Shown here piece after piece: positions 44,289 through 53,411 of a stretch of DNA of 64,000 nt. The position numbers were made by a program, and so were the translations under genes. Under the pieces are notes generated by a model that did not search any database, was not told the DNA's origin, and was given only the letters and a program-made list of their open reading frames with translations. Source of the DNA: Streptomyces sp. L-9-10 (GTDB taxonomy: Bacteria; Actinomycetota; Actinomycetes; Streptomycetales; Streptomycetaceae); the NCBI RefSeq assembly GCF_004151105.1, contig NZ_PHRF01000096.1, positions 29,097 through 93,096 of the forward strand, read 5' to 3'. Positions within the stretch are counted from its first letter, which is position 1, and each line of letters starts with the position of its first letter.

Positions 44289-46007
44289 ATGACCGAACGA
44301 TGGGCTCTGGCCCCGGCGGAGGGCGGCGGCGCGCTGCTCGTTCCGCTGGGCACGGACGGCCGCCCGGCCGGTCCCGTGGTGCGGGAGCCCGATCTGGTGG
44401 CGGCGGTGAGGACGCGGCTGCCGGAGGTCGGGCGCTGGGTGTGGCGCTCCACCGCCGAGGTGTATCCGAGGCTGCTCGCGGCGGGGGTGCGGGTCGAGCG
44501 GTGCTATGACATCGAGGCGGCCGAGCTGCTGCTGCTCGGCCACGAGGGGCGGCTCGGGGAGCCCCGGTCGGCCGCGGCGGCCTGGGCCAGGCTGCGGAAC
44601 GGGCCGGTGCCGCCCGATCCGCCGCCCCGCTCGGCGGAGCCGGGGTCGCAGTCCTCGCTCTTCGAGCCGCACGCGGGCGCGGAGGTGCCGTTCGAGGGGC
44701 TGCTCGATGTGTACGCGGAGCAGCAGCGACGGCATATGGCCGCCGAGCACCCCGGGCGGATGCGGCTGCTCACCGCGTCCGAGTCGGCGGGGATGCTGGT
44801 GGCCGCCGAGATGCATCGCGCGGGGCTGCCCTGGCGCGCGGATGTGCACCGTGAAGTGCTGGGGGATCTGCTCGGCGAGCGGTACGCGGGCGGGGGCGAG
44901 CCCCGACGGCTGGCCGAGCTGGCGGACCAGGTGTCGGCGGCGTTCGGGCGGCGGGTGCGGCCGGATCTCCCGGCGGATGTGGTGCGGGCCTTCGGGCAGG
45001 CCGGCATCAAGGTGAGGTCCACCCGGCGCTGGGAGCTGGCGGAGATCGACCATCCGGCGGTGGAGCCGCTGATCGAGTACAAGAAGCTGTACCGGATCTG
45101 GACGGCGCACGGCTGGAGCTGGCTCCAGGACTGGGTACGGGACGGCCGGTTCAGACCCGAGTATCTGCCGGGCGGTACGGTCTCGGGCCGGTGGACGACC
45201 AATGGCGGCGGGGCACTACAGATCCCCAAGGTCATCCGGCGGGCGGTCGTCGCCGACGAGGGCTGGCGGCTGGTGGTCGCGGACGCCGACCAGATGGAGC
45301 CGCGGGTGCTGGCCGCCATCTCCCGTGACCCGGGGCTGATGGAGGTGGCGGGGCATGAAGGGGATCTGTATACGGCGCTCTCCGCCCGGGCGTTCTCGGG
45401 CGACCGGGCGCACGCGAAGCTCGCGCTGCTGGGGGCGATCTACGGCCAGACGTCCGGCGACGGGCTGAAGAACCTGGCGGCGCTGCGCCGGCGGTTCCCG
45501 CTGGCCGTGGCGTATGTGGACGACGCGGCGCGGGCGGGTGAGGAGGGCAGGCTCGTACGGACCTGGCTGGGGCGGACGAGTCCGCGCGCGGCCGGGGCCG
45601 AGGACGACGACGGCGAAGCCGGGATCCCGCAGGAGATATCCCCGGCGCCGGATGCGGACGGGGAGGGATCGCCCTCGTCCGGCGGCGAGTTCACCCCGGG
45701 ATACGCGTCGTCGAACGGACGGGCGCGCGGGCGCTTCACCCGTAATTTCGTCGTCCAGGGCAGCGCGGCCGACTGGGCCCTGCTGATGCTGGCCGCGCTG
45801 CGGCGGGCGACCGCCGGGATGCGGGCGGAGCTGGTCTTCTTCCAGCACGACGAGGTGATCGTGCACTGCCCGGAGGAGGAGGCCGAGGAGGTGGCCGAGG
45901 CGATCCGCGCGGCCGGGGAGCTGGCCGGGCGGATCGCCTTCGGGGAGACGCCGGTGCGGTTCACGTTCACAACGGCGACCGTGGAGCGGTACTCCGACGC
46001 GAAGTGA
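44289..46007 (+). CDS. Family A DNA polymerase paralogue with 3'-5' exonuclease-like domain
   Basis: A 572-residue PolA-related polymerase without a 5' nuclease domain. Polymerase motif A reads VVADADQMEPRVLAAISRDP (usual DYSQIELR), the O-helix is RAHAKLALLGAIYGQTSGDG, and motif C is FFQHDEVIVHCPEEEAEE with the catalytic HDE. Before the last block there is an acidic insertion (about 60 residues, including AEDDDGEAGIPQEISPAPDA). The N-terminal exonuclease region (residues 1-130) lacks an evident DxE motif, so proofreading is doubtful. Streptomyces carry such a second PolA besides the housekeeping one; a repair or lesion-bypass role is inferred. The ATG at 44289 begins MTERWALAPAEGGG; the frame stays open far upstream but that part is not coding. 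Confidence 0.88.
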   Translation: MTERWALAPAEGGGALLVPLGTDGRPAGPVVREPDLVAAVRTRLPEVGRWVWRSTAEVYPRLLAAGVRVERCYDIEAAELLLLGHEGRLGEPRSAAAAWARLRNGPVPPDPPPRSAEPGSQSSLFEPHAGAEVPFEGLLDVYAEQQRRHMAAEHPGRMRLLTASESAGMLVAAEMHRAGLPWRADVHREVLGDLLGERYAGGGEPRRLAELADQVSAAFGRRVRPDLPADVVRAFGQAGIKVRSTRRWELAEIDHPAVEPLIEYKKLYRIWTAHGWSWLQDWVRDGRFRPEYLPGGTVSGRWTTNGGGALQIPKVIRRAVVADEGWRLVVADADQMEPRVLAAISRDPGLMEVAGHEGDLYTALSARAFSGDRAHAKLALLGAIYGQTSGDGLKNLAALRRRFPLAVAYVDDAARAGEEGRLVRTWLGRTSPRAAGAEDDDGEAGIPQEISPAPDADGEGSPSSGGEFTPGYASSNGRARGRFTRNFVVQGSAADWALLMLAALRRATAGMRAELVFFQHDEVIVHCPEEEAEEVAEAIRAAGELAGRIAFGETPVRFTFTTATVERYSDAK

Positions 46008-46050
46008 GGCCCCGGCCGGCCGCCGTGGAACGACGAACGCGGACTACGGA

Positions 46051-47343
46051 CTACGGGCGCGTCAGCCATCTCTGGCTGGTGGCGATAGCGGTGAGCTGCT
46101 TCATGCTGAGCGCGGGGTTCTCGCGGGTGGCCGGGGTGACCTGGTCGGCCGCGTTGAAGGCGGAGACGACGACGCGCAGCCCGTCGGGCCTGAGGGTGTC
46201 GGCGGTCCACATCTTGACGCCGCCGACCCCCTTGTCTCCCGCGCTCTTCTTGGTCTTGAGCAGCGTGCCGTCCGGCAGGGTGGTCGCGCCGGTGAACAGC
46301 TCCTCCGCGACATCCGACATACCGGGCTGCACATTGATCTGGACATAGCTCGGGCCCTTGCCGTCGTCCACCACCAGGTACACGAACCCCTCCTGGCCAC
46401 CCTCGCCGGTCACGTCCAGCCCGGCCGGAAGCAGCGAGACCAGCGTGTCACGGATGTGTACGCCGTCCGCGTCGGCCGAGGGTCCGGGACCCCCGTCGGC
46501 GGGCGGCGTGGACGGTCGCGTGGGCAGCTCGTTCAGTGGCGCGCGCCACGCGTCCGAGGTGACCAGCGCCTTCAGCTGCGCGGGGTCCAGCGGCGGATCG
46601 GCACGGGAGACCTGGGCGCCCTTCTCGGCCGGGGCGTTGTACTCGCTCGCGTCGACCAGGAAGCCGTCGGAGGTGAGGAGGACGGCCCGCCAGTTCTTGG
46701 TGTCCTCGCGGCGGTCCGGGTACTCGTACCCCTGGAAGACCATGAGCCTGGAGCCGTCGGCCAGTTCGCTCTCCGCGCAGGAGGCCTGTCCGGTGAAGAC
46801 CTTGTCGGGGCAGGTCACCTGCTGTTCCGCCTCGGTGCCGGCGGCGCGGGTGAGGCCGACCGAGATCTCGGCGTCGCCCTTTCCGTCGTCGAACACTCCG
46901 CGCACGCTCCGGAAGGCCGGACCGCCGTCGGAGCCGCTCGTCGTCGGATTCTTCAGCTCTCCGCCGGGAAGCAGCCCGGTGAGAATCGCGATGAGCTCCG
47001 CATCGGTGCCCGGCGCGGGGGCGGTGCGCGTGGAGTCGGTGCGGGCGGGGCCGGTGCGGGCGGGGTCCGGCGCGGCGAGGGAGGTCTCGCCGCCCCGGCC
47101 GCCCCCCTGTTCCCCGCCCAGCAGTCCGCCGCCGTACGCGCCGCCGAGCCCCACGGCGGCCAGCGCGAGCGCACTTCCCGTCACCACCGCCGTGCGCCGC
47201 CGGGCCACCCGACGGCGGCCCCGGGTCAGCCCGGCGTCCACCAGGGCGGCCCGGTCCGGGGGTGCGAACGTCTCGCCGGTGCGGCGCAGCGCCTCACCGA
47301 GACCTTCCTCGAAGGGTGCTTCGAATGGCTTTTCAGAGGGCAT
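46051..47343 (-). CDS. Membrane protein downstream of a SigE-family sigma factor (possible anti-sigma partner)
   Basis: A 430-residue protein with a cytoplasmic N-terminus of about 50 residues (ALRRTGETFAPPDRAALVDA, RGRRRVARRR), one membrane helix (TAVVTGSALALAAVGLGGAY) and a large outside region with two similar halves, each with ILTGLLPGGELK / TLVSLLPAGLDV followed by a beta-rich part. The first half has two cysteines (TCPDKVFTGQASCAES). The layout, and the position 63 bp after the sigma gene, fit a membrane-bound regulator of that sigma factor, but there is no recognisable anti-sigma domain. Confidence 0.7.
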   Translation of the reverse strand: MPSEKPFEAPFEEGLGEALRRTGETFAPPDRAALVDAGLTRGRRRVARRRTAVVTGSALALAAVGLGGAYGGGLLGGEQGGGRGGETSLAAPDPARTGPARTDSTRTAPAPGTDAELIAILTGLLPGGELKNPTTSGSDGGPAFRSVRGVFDDGKGDAEISVGLTRAAGTEAEQQVTCPDKVFTGQASCAESELADGSRLMVFQGYEYPDRREDTKNWRAVLLTSDGFLVDASEYNAPAEKGAQVSRADPPLDPAQLKALVTSDAWRAPLNELPTRPSTPPADGGPGPSADADGVHIRDTLVSLLPAGLDVTGEGGQEGFVYLVVDDGKGPSYVQINVQPGMSDVAEELFTGATTLPDGTLLKTKKSAGDKGVGGVKMWTADTLRPDGLRVVVSAFNAADQVTPATRENPALSMKQLTAIATSQRWLTRP

Positions 47344-47406
47344 GGTCGGCCCCACTCCTTGCTCATGTACCGGACAGAATCAGCGCCGAGCCCCGTGGAC
47401 GGGCGC

Positions 47407-47958
47407 TCAGCGGGCGGCGAACTCGGTGAATCTGCCGCCCAGTTGCTGCCGTAGCTTCGCGAGCGCCCGCACCGATCTGGTGCGTACGGCGGCGGAGCTG
47501 ACATGCATGGCGTCGGCGGTCTCCTCGACGCTGCGGTCCTCCCAGTACCGCAGCACCACCACCGCACGGTCCTTGGCGGACAGCTGCCCGAGCGCGTCGA
47601 GCAGCGCGATCCGCAGGTCGGGGTCGTCGCCGGGGGCCGGGGCCGGCTCGGGGATGTCCCCGAGGGGCCGTTCGGTCGCCGAGCGGCGCCGCCGATGTGT
47701 GAGGAAGGTACGGACGAGGACGGTCTGCGCGTACCCGGCCGGGTTGTCGATCCGGTCGACGCGGCCCCATAACGTGTACATCCGGCCGAGGGTCTCCTGC
47801 ACCAGATCCTCGGCGAGGTGGGTGTCGCCGCCGGTCAGCAGAGAGGCGGAACGGAAGAGCTGGTTCGTACGGCCGGCCGCGAACTCCCTGAAGTCATCGG
47901 CCCGGGAGGTCCGTCCCCGGTCACCGCCCCTACGCACCAGCGTCCCCGTGCGCCTCAT
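47407..47958 (-). CDS. ECF RNA polymerase sigma factor (SigE family)
   Basis: A 183-residue group 4 sigma factor. Region 2 is FREFAAGRTNQLFRSASLLT with GDTHLAEDLVQETLGRMYTL; region 4 is LGQLSAKDRAVVVLRYWEDR with SVEETADAMHVSSAAVRTRS. The ATG at 47958 follows GGGGGA; the frame to 48015 is also open. It probably senses a cell-surface signal through the membrane protein encoded just downstream. Confidence 0.92.
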   Translation of the reverse strand: MRRTGTLVRRGGDRGRTSRADDFREFAAGRTNQLFRSASLLTGGDTHLAEDLVQETLGRMYTLWGRVDRIDNPAGYAQTVLVRTFLTHRRRRSATERPLGDIPEPAPAPGDDPDLRIALLDALGQLSAKDRAVVVLRYWEDRSVEETADAMHVSSAAVRTRSVRALAKLRQQLGGRFTEFAAR

Positions 47959-48169
47959 CGTCCCCCGCTCCCCCGATTCCCCGTGGCGCACGGTCCCCCG
48001 TCCCGCCTCTCTCACTTCACTGACGCGGTGGCCCGGCGGAAATGTTTCACCGGATGCGGACTCGGATGCCGGCGCGCATGTGGGGAAAAAGCATCCCGGC
48101 CGGCGAACGGCGCCGGCCGGGATGTGAGGTGTCGCTTGTCGTGCGTGTCGCGTGCGTGCTGGTGCCGCG

Positions 48170-49486
48170 CTACCGCGTCAGTTCCGGATAGAAGTCACGC
48201 GGCTTGCCGGAGCGGTCCTTGAGGCGGCCGAGCAGACTTGACGGGTACTCGATGACCCAGTAGCTCAGCACCGCCGCGGGAAGGGCGACCAGCAGGACGA
48301 CCAGCACCGCCGGCGGGAACCCCGACTGGCCGGCGGGGAGCAGGCCCGAGTCGTGGAGCTGGAGCATGACCGGCTCGTGCCAGATGAAGAGGCTGTAGCT
48401 GACCAGTCCGGTGTACGTCAGCCACCGGGCCCGCAACAGCCCGTGCCACCGCATCCGCTGGGCGACATGGATGGTGCCGAAGAGCATCAGCGCCCAGAGC
48501 AGGCTGGTCAGCGGGTGGTAGAAGGTGAACGTGAAGTTCTCCGGCTTCGAGTCCAGCGACAGGTAGTACGCGCCCGCCACCGCCAGCGCCGGGAGGGCCA
48601 CGGCCCAGCGGGTGCGCAACTGGCCGCGCTCGCCGAGGGCGACCATCAGCACGGCCAGCCCCATCCCCGCCGCGAAGCCGCCGAAGCGGGCCTGCGGGCC
48701 GAAGTAGACGGGCCAGTTGGTGTGCGGCACCTCGAACACGTAGCGCGCGACGGCGATCCAGATGAGCGGGAGCACGAACAGCACCAGACAACCGCCCGCG
48801 CACACCGCCACCCGTGTCGCGCGCCGCCGCAGGGGCCGGCAGGTGCGTACCGCGAGCGGTCCGAGCGCGACCAGCGCCAGATAGAACGCGATCTCCAGTG
48901 ACAGGGACCAGACCGGGCCCAGGGTGTAGAAGATCTGCTCGCGGTCGAACACATGAGTGAAGGTGAGGTGCTCGACGAGGTCCAGCCAGTTGCCCGGCAG
49001 GGTGGAGTTACGGCTCGACCAGACGACCAGGACCGCGATGAAGTACAGCGGCACGATCCGTATCGCCCGCCGGAACAGGAACAGTCCGGCGGGGCGCAGG
49101 GAGCCGCCGTCGATCGCGGCGCGCGCGTACGACAGCGTCAGCAGATACGCGGACATCACGAAGAAGAGGTCGATCACCTCCAGGGAGATCAGCGACCCGA
49201 GGTACGGGTTGTCGAGCGGCGGATGGGAGCCGTCCGCGTCGTACCGGTAGTACTGCTGCCATACGTGGAAGATGACCGTGCTCAGTGCGGCCAGTCCCCG
49301 GAAACCCTGGATCTCCAGGGCCTTGCTGCGGGCCGGGGCGCCCTCCGGCCCGGCACCGGCCGCCGAAGCGGACCGCGACGGCTGCCGGGGTGTCTGCGAT
49401 GACGAGGATGACGGGGATGACGGGGATGACGGGGATGACGGGGACGTCCGTGACGACTGGGGCGTCCGCGCTGTCTGCGTACTCAC
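48170..49486 (-). CDS. Acyltransferase 3 family membrane protein
   Basis: A 438-residue OafA-like integral membrane O-acyltransferase. After about 60 disordered Ser/Pro residues (SSPSSPSSPSSSSS, from a 9-10 bp repeat), the core begins EIQGFRGLAALSTVIFHVWQ with the conserved R and H. IDLFFVMSAYLLTLSYARAA, FLFRRAIRIVPLYFIAVLVV, FTHVFDREQIFYTLGPVWSL and SYSLFIWHEPVMLQLHDSG follow; about ten helices. It adds acyl groups to sugars or lipids. The GTG at 49486 overlaps the glycosyltransferase stop (GTGA), so it should act in the same exopolysaccharide pathway. Confidence 0.9.
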   Translation of the reverse strand: MSTQTARTPQSSRTSPSSPSSPSSPSSSSSQTPRQPSRSASAAGAGPEGAPARSKALEIQGFRGLAALSTVIFHVWQQYYRYDADGSHPPLDNPYLGSLISLEVIDLFFVMSAYLLTLSYARAAIDGGSLRPAGLFLFRRAIRIVPLYFIAVLVVWSSRNSTLPGNWLDLVEHLTFTHVFDREQIFYTLGPVWSLSLEIAFYLALVALGPLAVRTCRPLRRRATRVAVCAGGCLVLFVLPLIWIAVARYVFEVPHTNWPVYFGPQARFGGFAAGMGLAVLMVALGERGQLRTRWAVALPALAVAGAYYLSLDSKPENFTFTFYHPLTSLLWALMLFGTIHVAQRMRWHGLLRARWLTYTGLVSYSLFIWHEPVMLQLHDSGLLPAGQSGFPPAVLVVLLVALPAAVLSYWVIEYPSSLLGRLKDRSGKPRDFYPELTR

Positions 49487-51948
49487 GGCTGGTCCACCTC
49501 CGCCGCGGACGCCTTCGCCGCCGCCCGGGGTGTGACCCGCCACTGCCGGTCCCCCAGCGCCTCCTTCAGGCACGCCTGGCGCGCCAGCATGTTCTTGAAG
49601 TGGGAGTAGAAGAAGGTCGACACGAAGACGTACCGCCAGAACCAGCGCCTGCGCCGGCGCAGTTCGGGTACGGCCAGCCGCCAGGCGAACGCGGCCTGCA
49701 CCACCCCGGCCGAGAGCGTGAACAGCGTCGCGAGCAGGCAGACCGGCACCATCCAGTCGAGCTGGCTCAGGCCTCCCGCCTTCCACACCGCGAACGCCAG
49801 GATGGGCAGCATCTGGAGCGTGAGCCAGGGCTGCACCTCCCGCCAGCCGAGCAGTACGAAGAGGCCCGCCTTCTGGCGGGGGGTGAAGGCGGGCGAACGC
49901 AGGCCGCGCCAGAGGTACTTCAGCGAGACCTGGAGCCAGCCCTGGGCCCAGCGCGACCGCTGGTTCCACAGCGACTTCAGTGTGGTGGGGGCCAGTTCCC
50001 GTGAGACGAGCGTACGGTCCACGGTGATCTTCGCGCCCTCGTTCAGAGCGCGCAGGGTGGAGTCGATGTCCTCGGTCAGCATCGATCCGTGCATCCGGGT
50101 CCTGGCGAGCAGGTCCGTGCGCCAGAACCCGTTGGAGCCGCCGAACACACCGAATCCGTAGAGCCGGGTGCGGCCCGGGTGGCTCACCGCGTAGATGGAC
50201 TCGAACTCCACCGCGACCAGCTCGGAGACCCAGGAGCTGTCCCCGTTGCGTATGACGCAGTGGCCCTGGACGACGTCGTAACCGTTCGACAGCCAGTGCC
50301 AGGCGTGCGTGAAGGCGTGCGGCGCCGGGTGGTGGTCGGCGTCGAAGATACCGACCATCTCGCCGTGTACCCGGCTGACGGCGGCGTTGACGTTCTGCGC
50401 CTTGGAGGTGCTGCCGGGCACGGGGAGCAGGACGAGGCGCGGGTCACGGCCGGCGATCTCGCGGAGCGTGTCCTCGACGGGGAGCGGGTGCGGCGTGTTG
50501 TACGCGAGCACGATCTCCAGCTCGTTGGGGTAGTCGAGGCGCAGGAACGATTCGACGGTGTCGACGATGGTCGCGGCCTCGTTCGGCAGATACGCGGCGA
50601 TGACCGCGCTGGCCGGTGGGTACGGGCGGCCGGGCGCGTCGGGACGGCTGCCGGGACGACTACCGGGGGTGGCGAGCCCGTCGGCCCGGCCCTCCTGGCC
50701 CTCCTGGCCCTCCCGACCCTCTTGCCCCTCCGTCGTGTCCAACCCGCCGGGTCCGGCGGGGCGTTGCTTCGCGTCCAGCGCGAACACGCACTCCAGCACG
50801 ATCAGTACGGCGGACACCAGCAGTCCGCTCACCACGACCCAGTACATCGCCGACCCGAGGTCCCAGCCCCGTTCGTACAGCCGCTGGTACAGCAGGAACG
50901 GCAGCCCCGCGCCGAGCAGCAGCACCACGAACGGGGAGAGCGCCGACAGCGCGGCGCGGACCGCCTTGCCCAGCCGGCGCGGGCGCCGGTGGCCCGGAGC
51001 GCCGCGCATCCATGGCGCGTACATGACCGGCCGCAGATCCCGGTGGCCGATCGCCTCGGCCACCGCGTCCCGGGCCTCGCCCACGGCCTGCGTGTGGTCG
51101 GCGCATCCGGCGAGCGGGGTCCAGCCGATCGCCGGGGTCAGCCGTACGTTCTCGTCCGCGACGATGAACCGCGTACCGGCCACCGTGCTCGCGAACCGCT
51201 GGAGGCCGAGGAGCGCCGCCTCGTCGTCGACACCGGGCATCAGCATGAGCAGATGGCCGTCGTCGTCCCAGCCGAGCCGGTCGCAGGGGCTGCCCAGCTT
51301 CTCCGCCACCGCCGCGAGCCGCTCGGCGACCTCCCGGCGTACGCGCGGGCCGAGCCGGGTCTCCAGGGCGCCCATCTCGACCACCCCGACGATGGCCATC
51401 ACACCGCCGCGGCGGCCGGATCCGGGCCGTTTCAGTTCCCGGCCGAGTTCCTCCTCGAAGTGCGGGCCGGAGTAGAGACCGGTGCGCGGGTCGAGGAGCA
51501 GACTCTCGACCGGGACGGGAACACGGCGCAGCTTGGCCTCTATCCGGGCCGACAGCTCGCCCGGGTCGGACTCGTCGGCCACGCAGTCGTCGGCGCCCTG
51601 CCGCAGCATGTCCACCACGTCGGCGGAACCGGGCTGGGCGGTGACCATGACCAGCGGCAGCGCGCGGCCCGCGGGGGCGGCGCGTACCTCTCTGATCACA
51701 TCGAGCCCGTCAGGACCGTCACGCTCGTCGAACAGCGCGACGATCGCGTCCGGCGGGGCCTGCTGGACCTGCGGGTTCACCTGGCCGGGCGGGGCATGGC
51801 TCACCTCGTGGCCGGTCGAGCGCAGGGTACGGGTGAGCCGCTCCAGCCGTGGCCCCGGCGTACCGACCGCCAGCACGCGTCCCGCGAGGGGCGCGCGAGA
51901 CGCCGGTGACTCAGCGGAGGTTTCGTGGTGGAGGCCGGTTGAGGTCAT
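49483..51948 (-). CDS. Family 2 glycosyltransferase fused to degenerate receiver and GGDEF domains
   Basis: An 821-residue membrane protein. Order: pseudo-receiver (about 22-140; the acidic pair is replaced in VLAVGTPG and the lysine position reads VADESDPGEL), GGDEF-like domain (about 145-310; LLLDPRTGLYSGPHFEEELG, then RLGWDDDGHLLMLMPG where GGDEF is expected), two membrane helices (335-357, 368-390), a linker with EGQEGREGQEGQEG, and a processive GT2 domain. GT2 residues are D536/D538 (FDADHHP), TED at 625-627 and QRSRW at 663-667, followed by further helices. This resembles cellulose or hyaluronan synthases with an N-terminal signalling module. ATG at 51948 follows GAGGAG; GTG at 51990 with AAAGGA 8 bp upstream is a serious alternative. 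Confidence 0.87.
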   Translation of the reverse strand: MTSTGLHHETSAESPASRAPLAGRVLAVGTPGPRLERLTRTLRSTGHEVSHAPPGQVNPQVQQAPPDAIVALFDERDGPDGLDVIREVRAAPAGRALPLVMVTAQPGSADVVDMLRQGADDCVADESDPGELSARIEAKLRRVPVPVESLLLDPRTGLYSGPHFEEELGRELKRPGSGRRGGVMAIVGVVEMGALETRLGPRVRREVAERLAAVAEKLGSPCDRLGWDDDGHLLMLMPGVDDEAALLGLQRFASTVAGTRFIVADENVRLTPAIGWTPLAGCADHTQAVGEARDAVAEAIGHRDLRPVMYAPWMRGAPGHRRPRRLGKAVRAALSALSPFVVLLLGAGLPFLLYQRLYERGWDLGSAMYWVVVSGLLVSAVLIVLECVFALDAKQRPAGPGGLDTTEGQEGREGQEGQEGRADGLATPGSRPGSRPDAPGRPYPPASAVIAAYLPNEAATIVDTVESFLRLDYPNELEIVLAYNTPHPLPVEDTLREIAGRDPRLVLLPVPGSTSKAQNVNAAVSRVHGEMVGIFDADHHPAPHAFTHAWHWLSNGYDVVQGHCVIRNGDSSWVSELVAVEFESIYAVSHPGRTRLYGFGVFGGSNGFWRTDLLARTRMHGSMLTEDIDSTLRALNEGAKITVDRTLVSRELAPTTLKSLWNQRSRWAQGWLQVSLKYLWRGLRSPAFTPRQKAGLFVLLGWREVQPWLTLQMLPILAFAVWKAGGLSQLDWMVPVCLLATLFTLSAGVVQAAFAWRLAVPELRRRRRWFWRYVFVSTFFYSHFKNMLARQACLKEALGDRQWRVTPRAAAKASAAEVDQP

Positions 51949-52609
51949 GGTCTCCTCGGTTGTGCTGGTGAGCTGGTGCGAAGTGAGCACCTGGGAATTC
52001 CTTTCCTGGCGCGAACGTGAAGCACGTGAAGAACGTGCGGAACGTGACGGGGGCCGGGCCTCCGGGACAGCTCCGCGTGGCGGTCGACGTGGGGGTCGAT
52101 CGGCCGGTTCTTCGCCGGGAAAGGAAGGTGCGGTGGTGAAGCGCGGCAGACGCGTGCGGGAGCTGACCGTGCGCCGGCCGTCCGGACTGGACGGGGCGTG
52201 CGTCGGTGAGCCCCCGGAGCGACTGGGCGCGCGCCGGTGGATTCTCCATCTATGGGGGTCCCATCCTGATCGGATTGTGGGGGGAGGACCGAATGTCGTA
52301 CCGCCAGTCTCAGTGGTCACTGTGACACCGCTTCAACCACGGGGTAACGCGCTGATTACACCGCGCGTCCGCGCCCGCCACCGCGCCGCCACCCCGGACC
52401 TCACCGCCCTCGGCGGCCGGCCCCCAGCGGCCCCCAGCAGTCGCCCCGTTCGCGACCGGGAAGTGACCAGTCCGGGCGGTTGAATGGGATGGGGGATGCG
52501 GTTGAAGCGGTGTGCCCGGCAGTGGGATCCTTTCGGGCATGCCGCGGACGCCCCGGCCCCGGAAACGGATGGGGTGGAGCGGGGCGCTCATCACGGGGAG
52601 AGGGCGCGG
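51949..52609. other. 661-bp divergent regulatory region with a perfect inverted repeat
   Basis: No convincing gene. Open frames here are Arg/Ser/Pro-rich shadows. It should contain promoters for the leftward glycosyltransferase and the rightward antitoxin-RES-CHAT operon. It includes a palindrome GTCACTGTGAC (52316-52326) and 14-bp inverted copies ACACCGCTTCAACC (52325-52338) and GGTTGAAGCGGTGT (52500-52513). Confidence 0.6.
52325..52513. repeat. Perfect 14-bp inverted repeat flanking 161 bp
   Basis: ACACCGCTTCAACC at 52325-52338 and its exact reverse complement at 52500-52513; identity extends to 15 of 16 with the next bases. It lies between divergent transcription units and may be a pair of operators in opposite orientation. 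Confidence 0.75.
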
Positions 52610-53407
52610 GTGAATCCGTATCGTGTGCTGGCGGCGGTGGCCGCCGACTGGGGCCGGCTCGGCCCCTACCTGCGATCGAGTACGGGAGACGCGCCGGATA
52701 CGGCGGGTGCGGGAGACGCCGCCGGGACCCCGGCCGCGCTGTCGTCCGTGCTGCGGTCGCTCCGGTCGCTGCGGTCCATGGAGCGCCATGCCCCCGGCCG
52801 TGCGGCGGCGGCCGACGAGACCGCGCGCTCCGTCCTCGCCCTGCTGCCGTCCGCCGAGGCGGAGCGGCTCGTGGCCGGCCGCCCGGGACGCCTCGCCGGG
52901 ACCTTGGAGAGCGGAACGCTGGAGAGCGGCGTGATGGAGGACGGGGCGCTGGAGGACGGGGCGCTGGAGGACGGAACGCCCGCGTCGGAGACGTACGCCG
53001 GTTTCACCGCCGCCGACCTCGCCTTCCTGCTGCTGGACGACAACCCCATGGTCGGCCCGCTGCTCGGCCCCGTACGGGAGCGCCTGCTCTCGTATCCGAT
53101 GCTGGACGACTGGGCCGCGGAGGCGCACGCGCGCACCCCCGGGCTGATCCGGCTGCGCGGGGAGTCCGGCGCTCGGGGCGTGGACCGGATCCCGTCCTTC
53201 CAGTTCGGCGACGCGGCCACCCCCTGGCCGGTCGTCGTGACGGTGAACGGGTTGCTGGACGCCGCGCGCGATCCCTGGGGCGCGGCCGACTGGTGGCTGT
53301 CGCCGAACGGCTACCTCGGTGTCGCCCCCGCGGAACTGCTCGGCGGCGGCAGTGGCCAGGACGGCCAACTCGTCGGTACCGCACGCTATGTGGTGGAGGG
53401 GGAGTAA
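52610..53407 (+). CDS. RES-partner (MbcA/ParS-like) antitoxin candidate
   Basis: A 265-residue protein placed 4 bp before a RES toxin gene. The C-terminal about 70 residues (IPSFQFGDAATPWPVVVTVN, LLDAARDPWGAADWWLSPNG, YLGVAPAELLG) match the toxin-binding domain found in proteins encoded with RES toxins. The N-terminal 190 residues are helical and longer than in typical Xre-MbcA/ParS antitoxins; no clear HTH is seen. It includes a degenerate in-frame repeat (TLESGTLESGVMEDGALEDG, encoded by 15-bp units around 52905-52980). GTG at 52610 is preferred because GGGGAGAGGG lies just upstream. Confidence 0.8.
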   Translation: MNPYRVLAAVAADWGRLGPYLRSSTGDAPDTAGAGDAAGTPAALSSVLRSLRSLRSMERHAPGRAAAADETARSVLALLPSAEAERLVAGRPGRLAGTLESGTLESGVMEDGALEDGALEDGTPASETYAGFTAADLAFLLLDDNPMVGPLLGPVRERLLSYPMLDDWAAEAHARTPGLIRLRGESGARGVDRIPSFQFGDAATPWPVVVTVNGLLDAARDPWGAADWWLSPNGYLGVAPAELLGGGSGQDGQLVGTARYVVEGE

Positions 53408-53411
53408 CTCC

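Noticed and set aside
50900..51520. Active diguanylate cyclase
   Set aside because: The signature position reads WDDDG rather than GGDEF or GGEEF, so synthesis of c-di-GMP is unlikely.
52100..52320. N-terminal extension of the glycosyltransferase up to 52320
   Set aside because: The added sequence is Arg/Ser/Pro-rich without hydrophobic or domain pattern, and good ribosome-binding sites are at 51948 and 51990.
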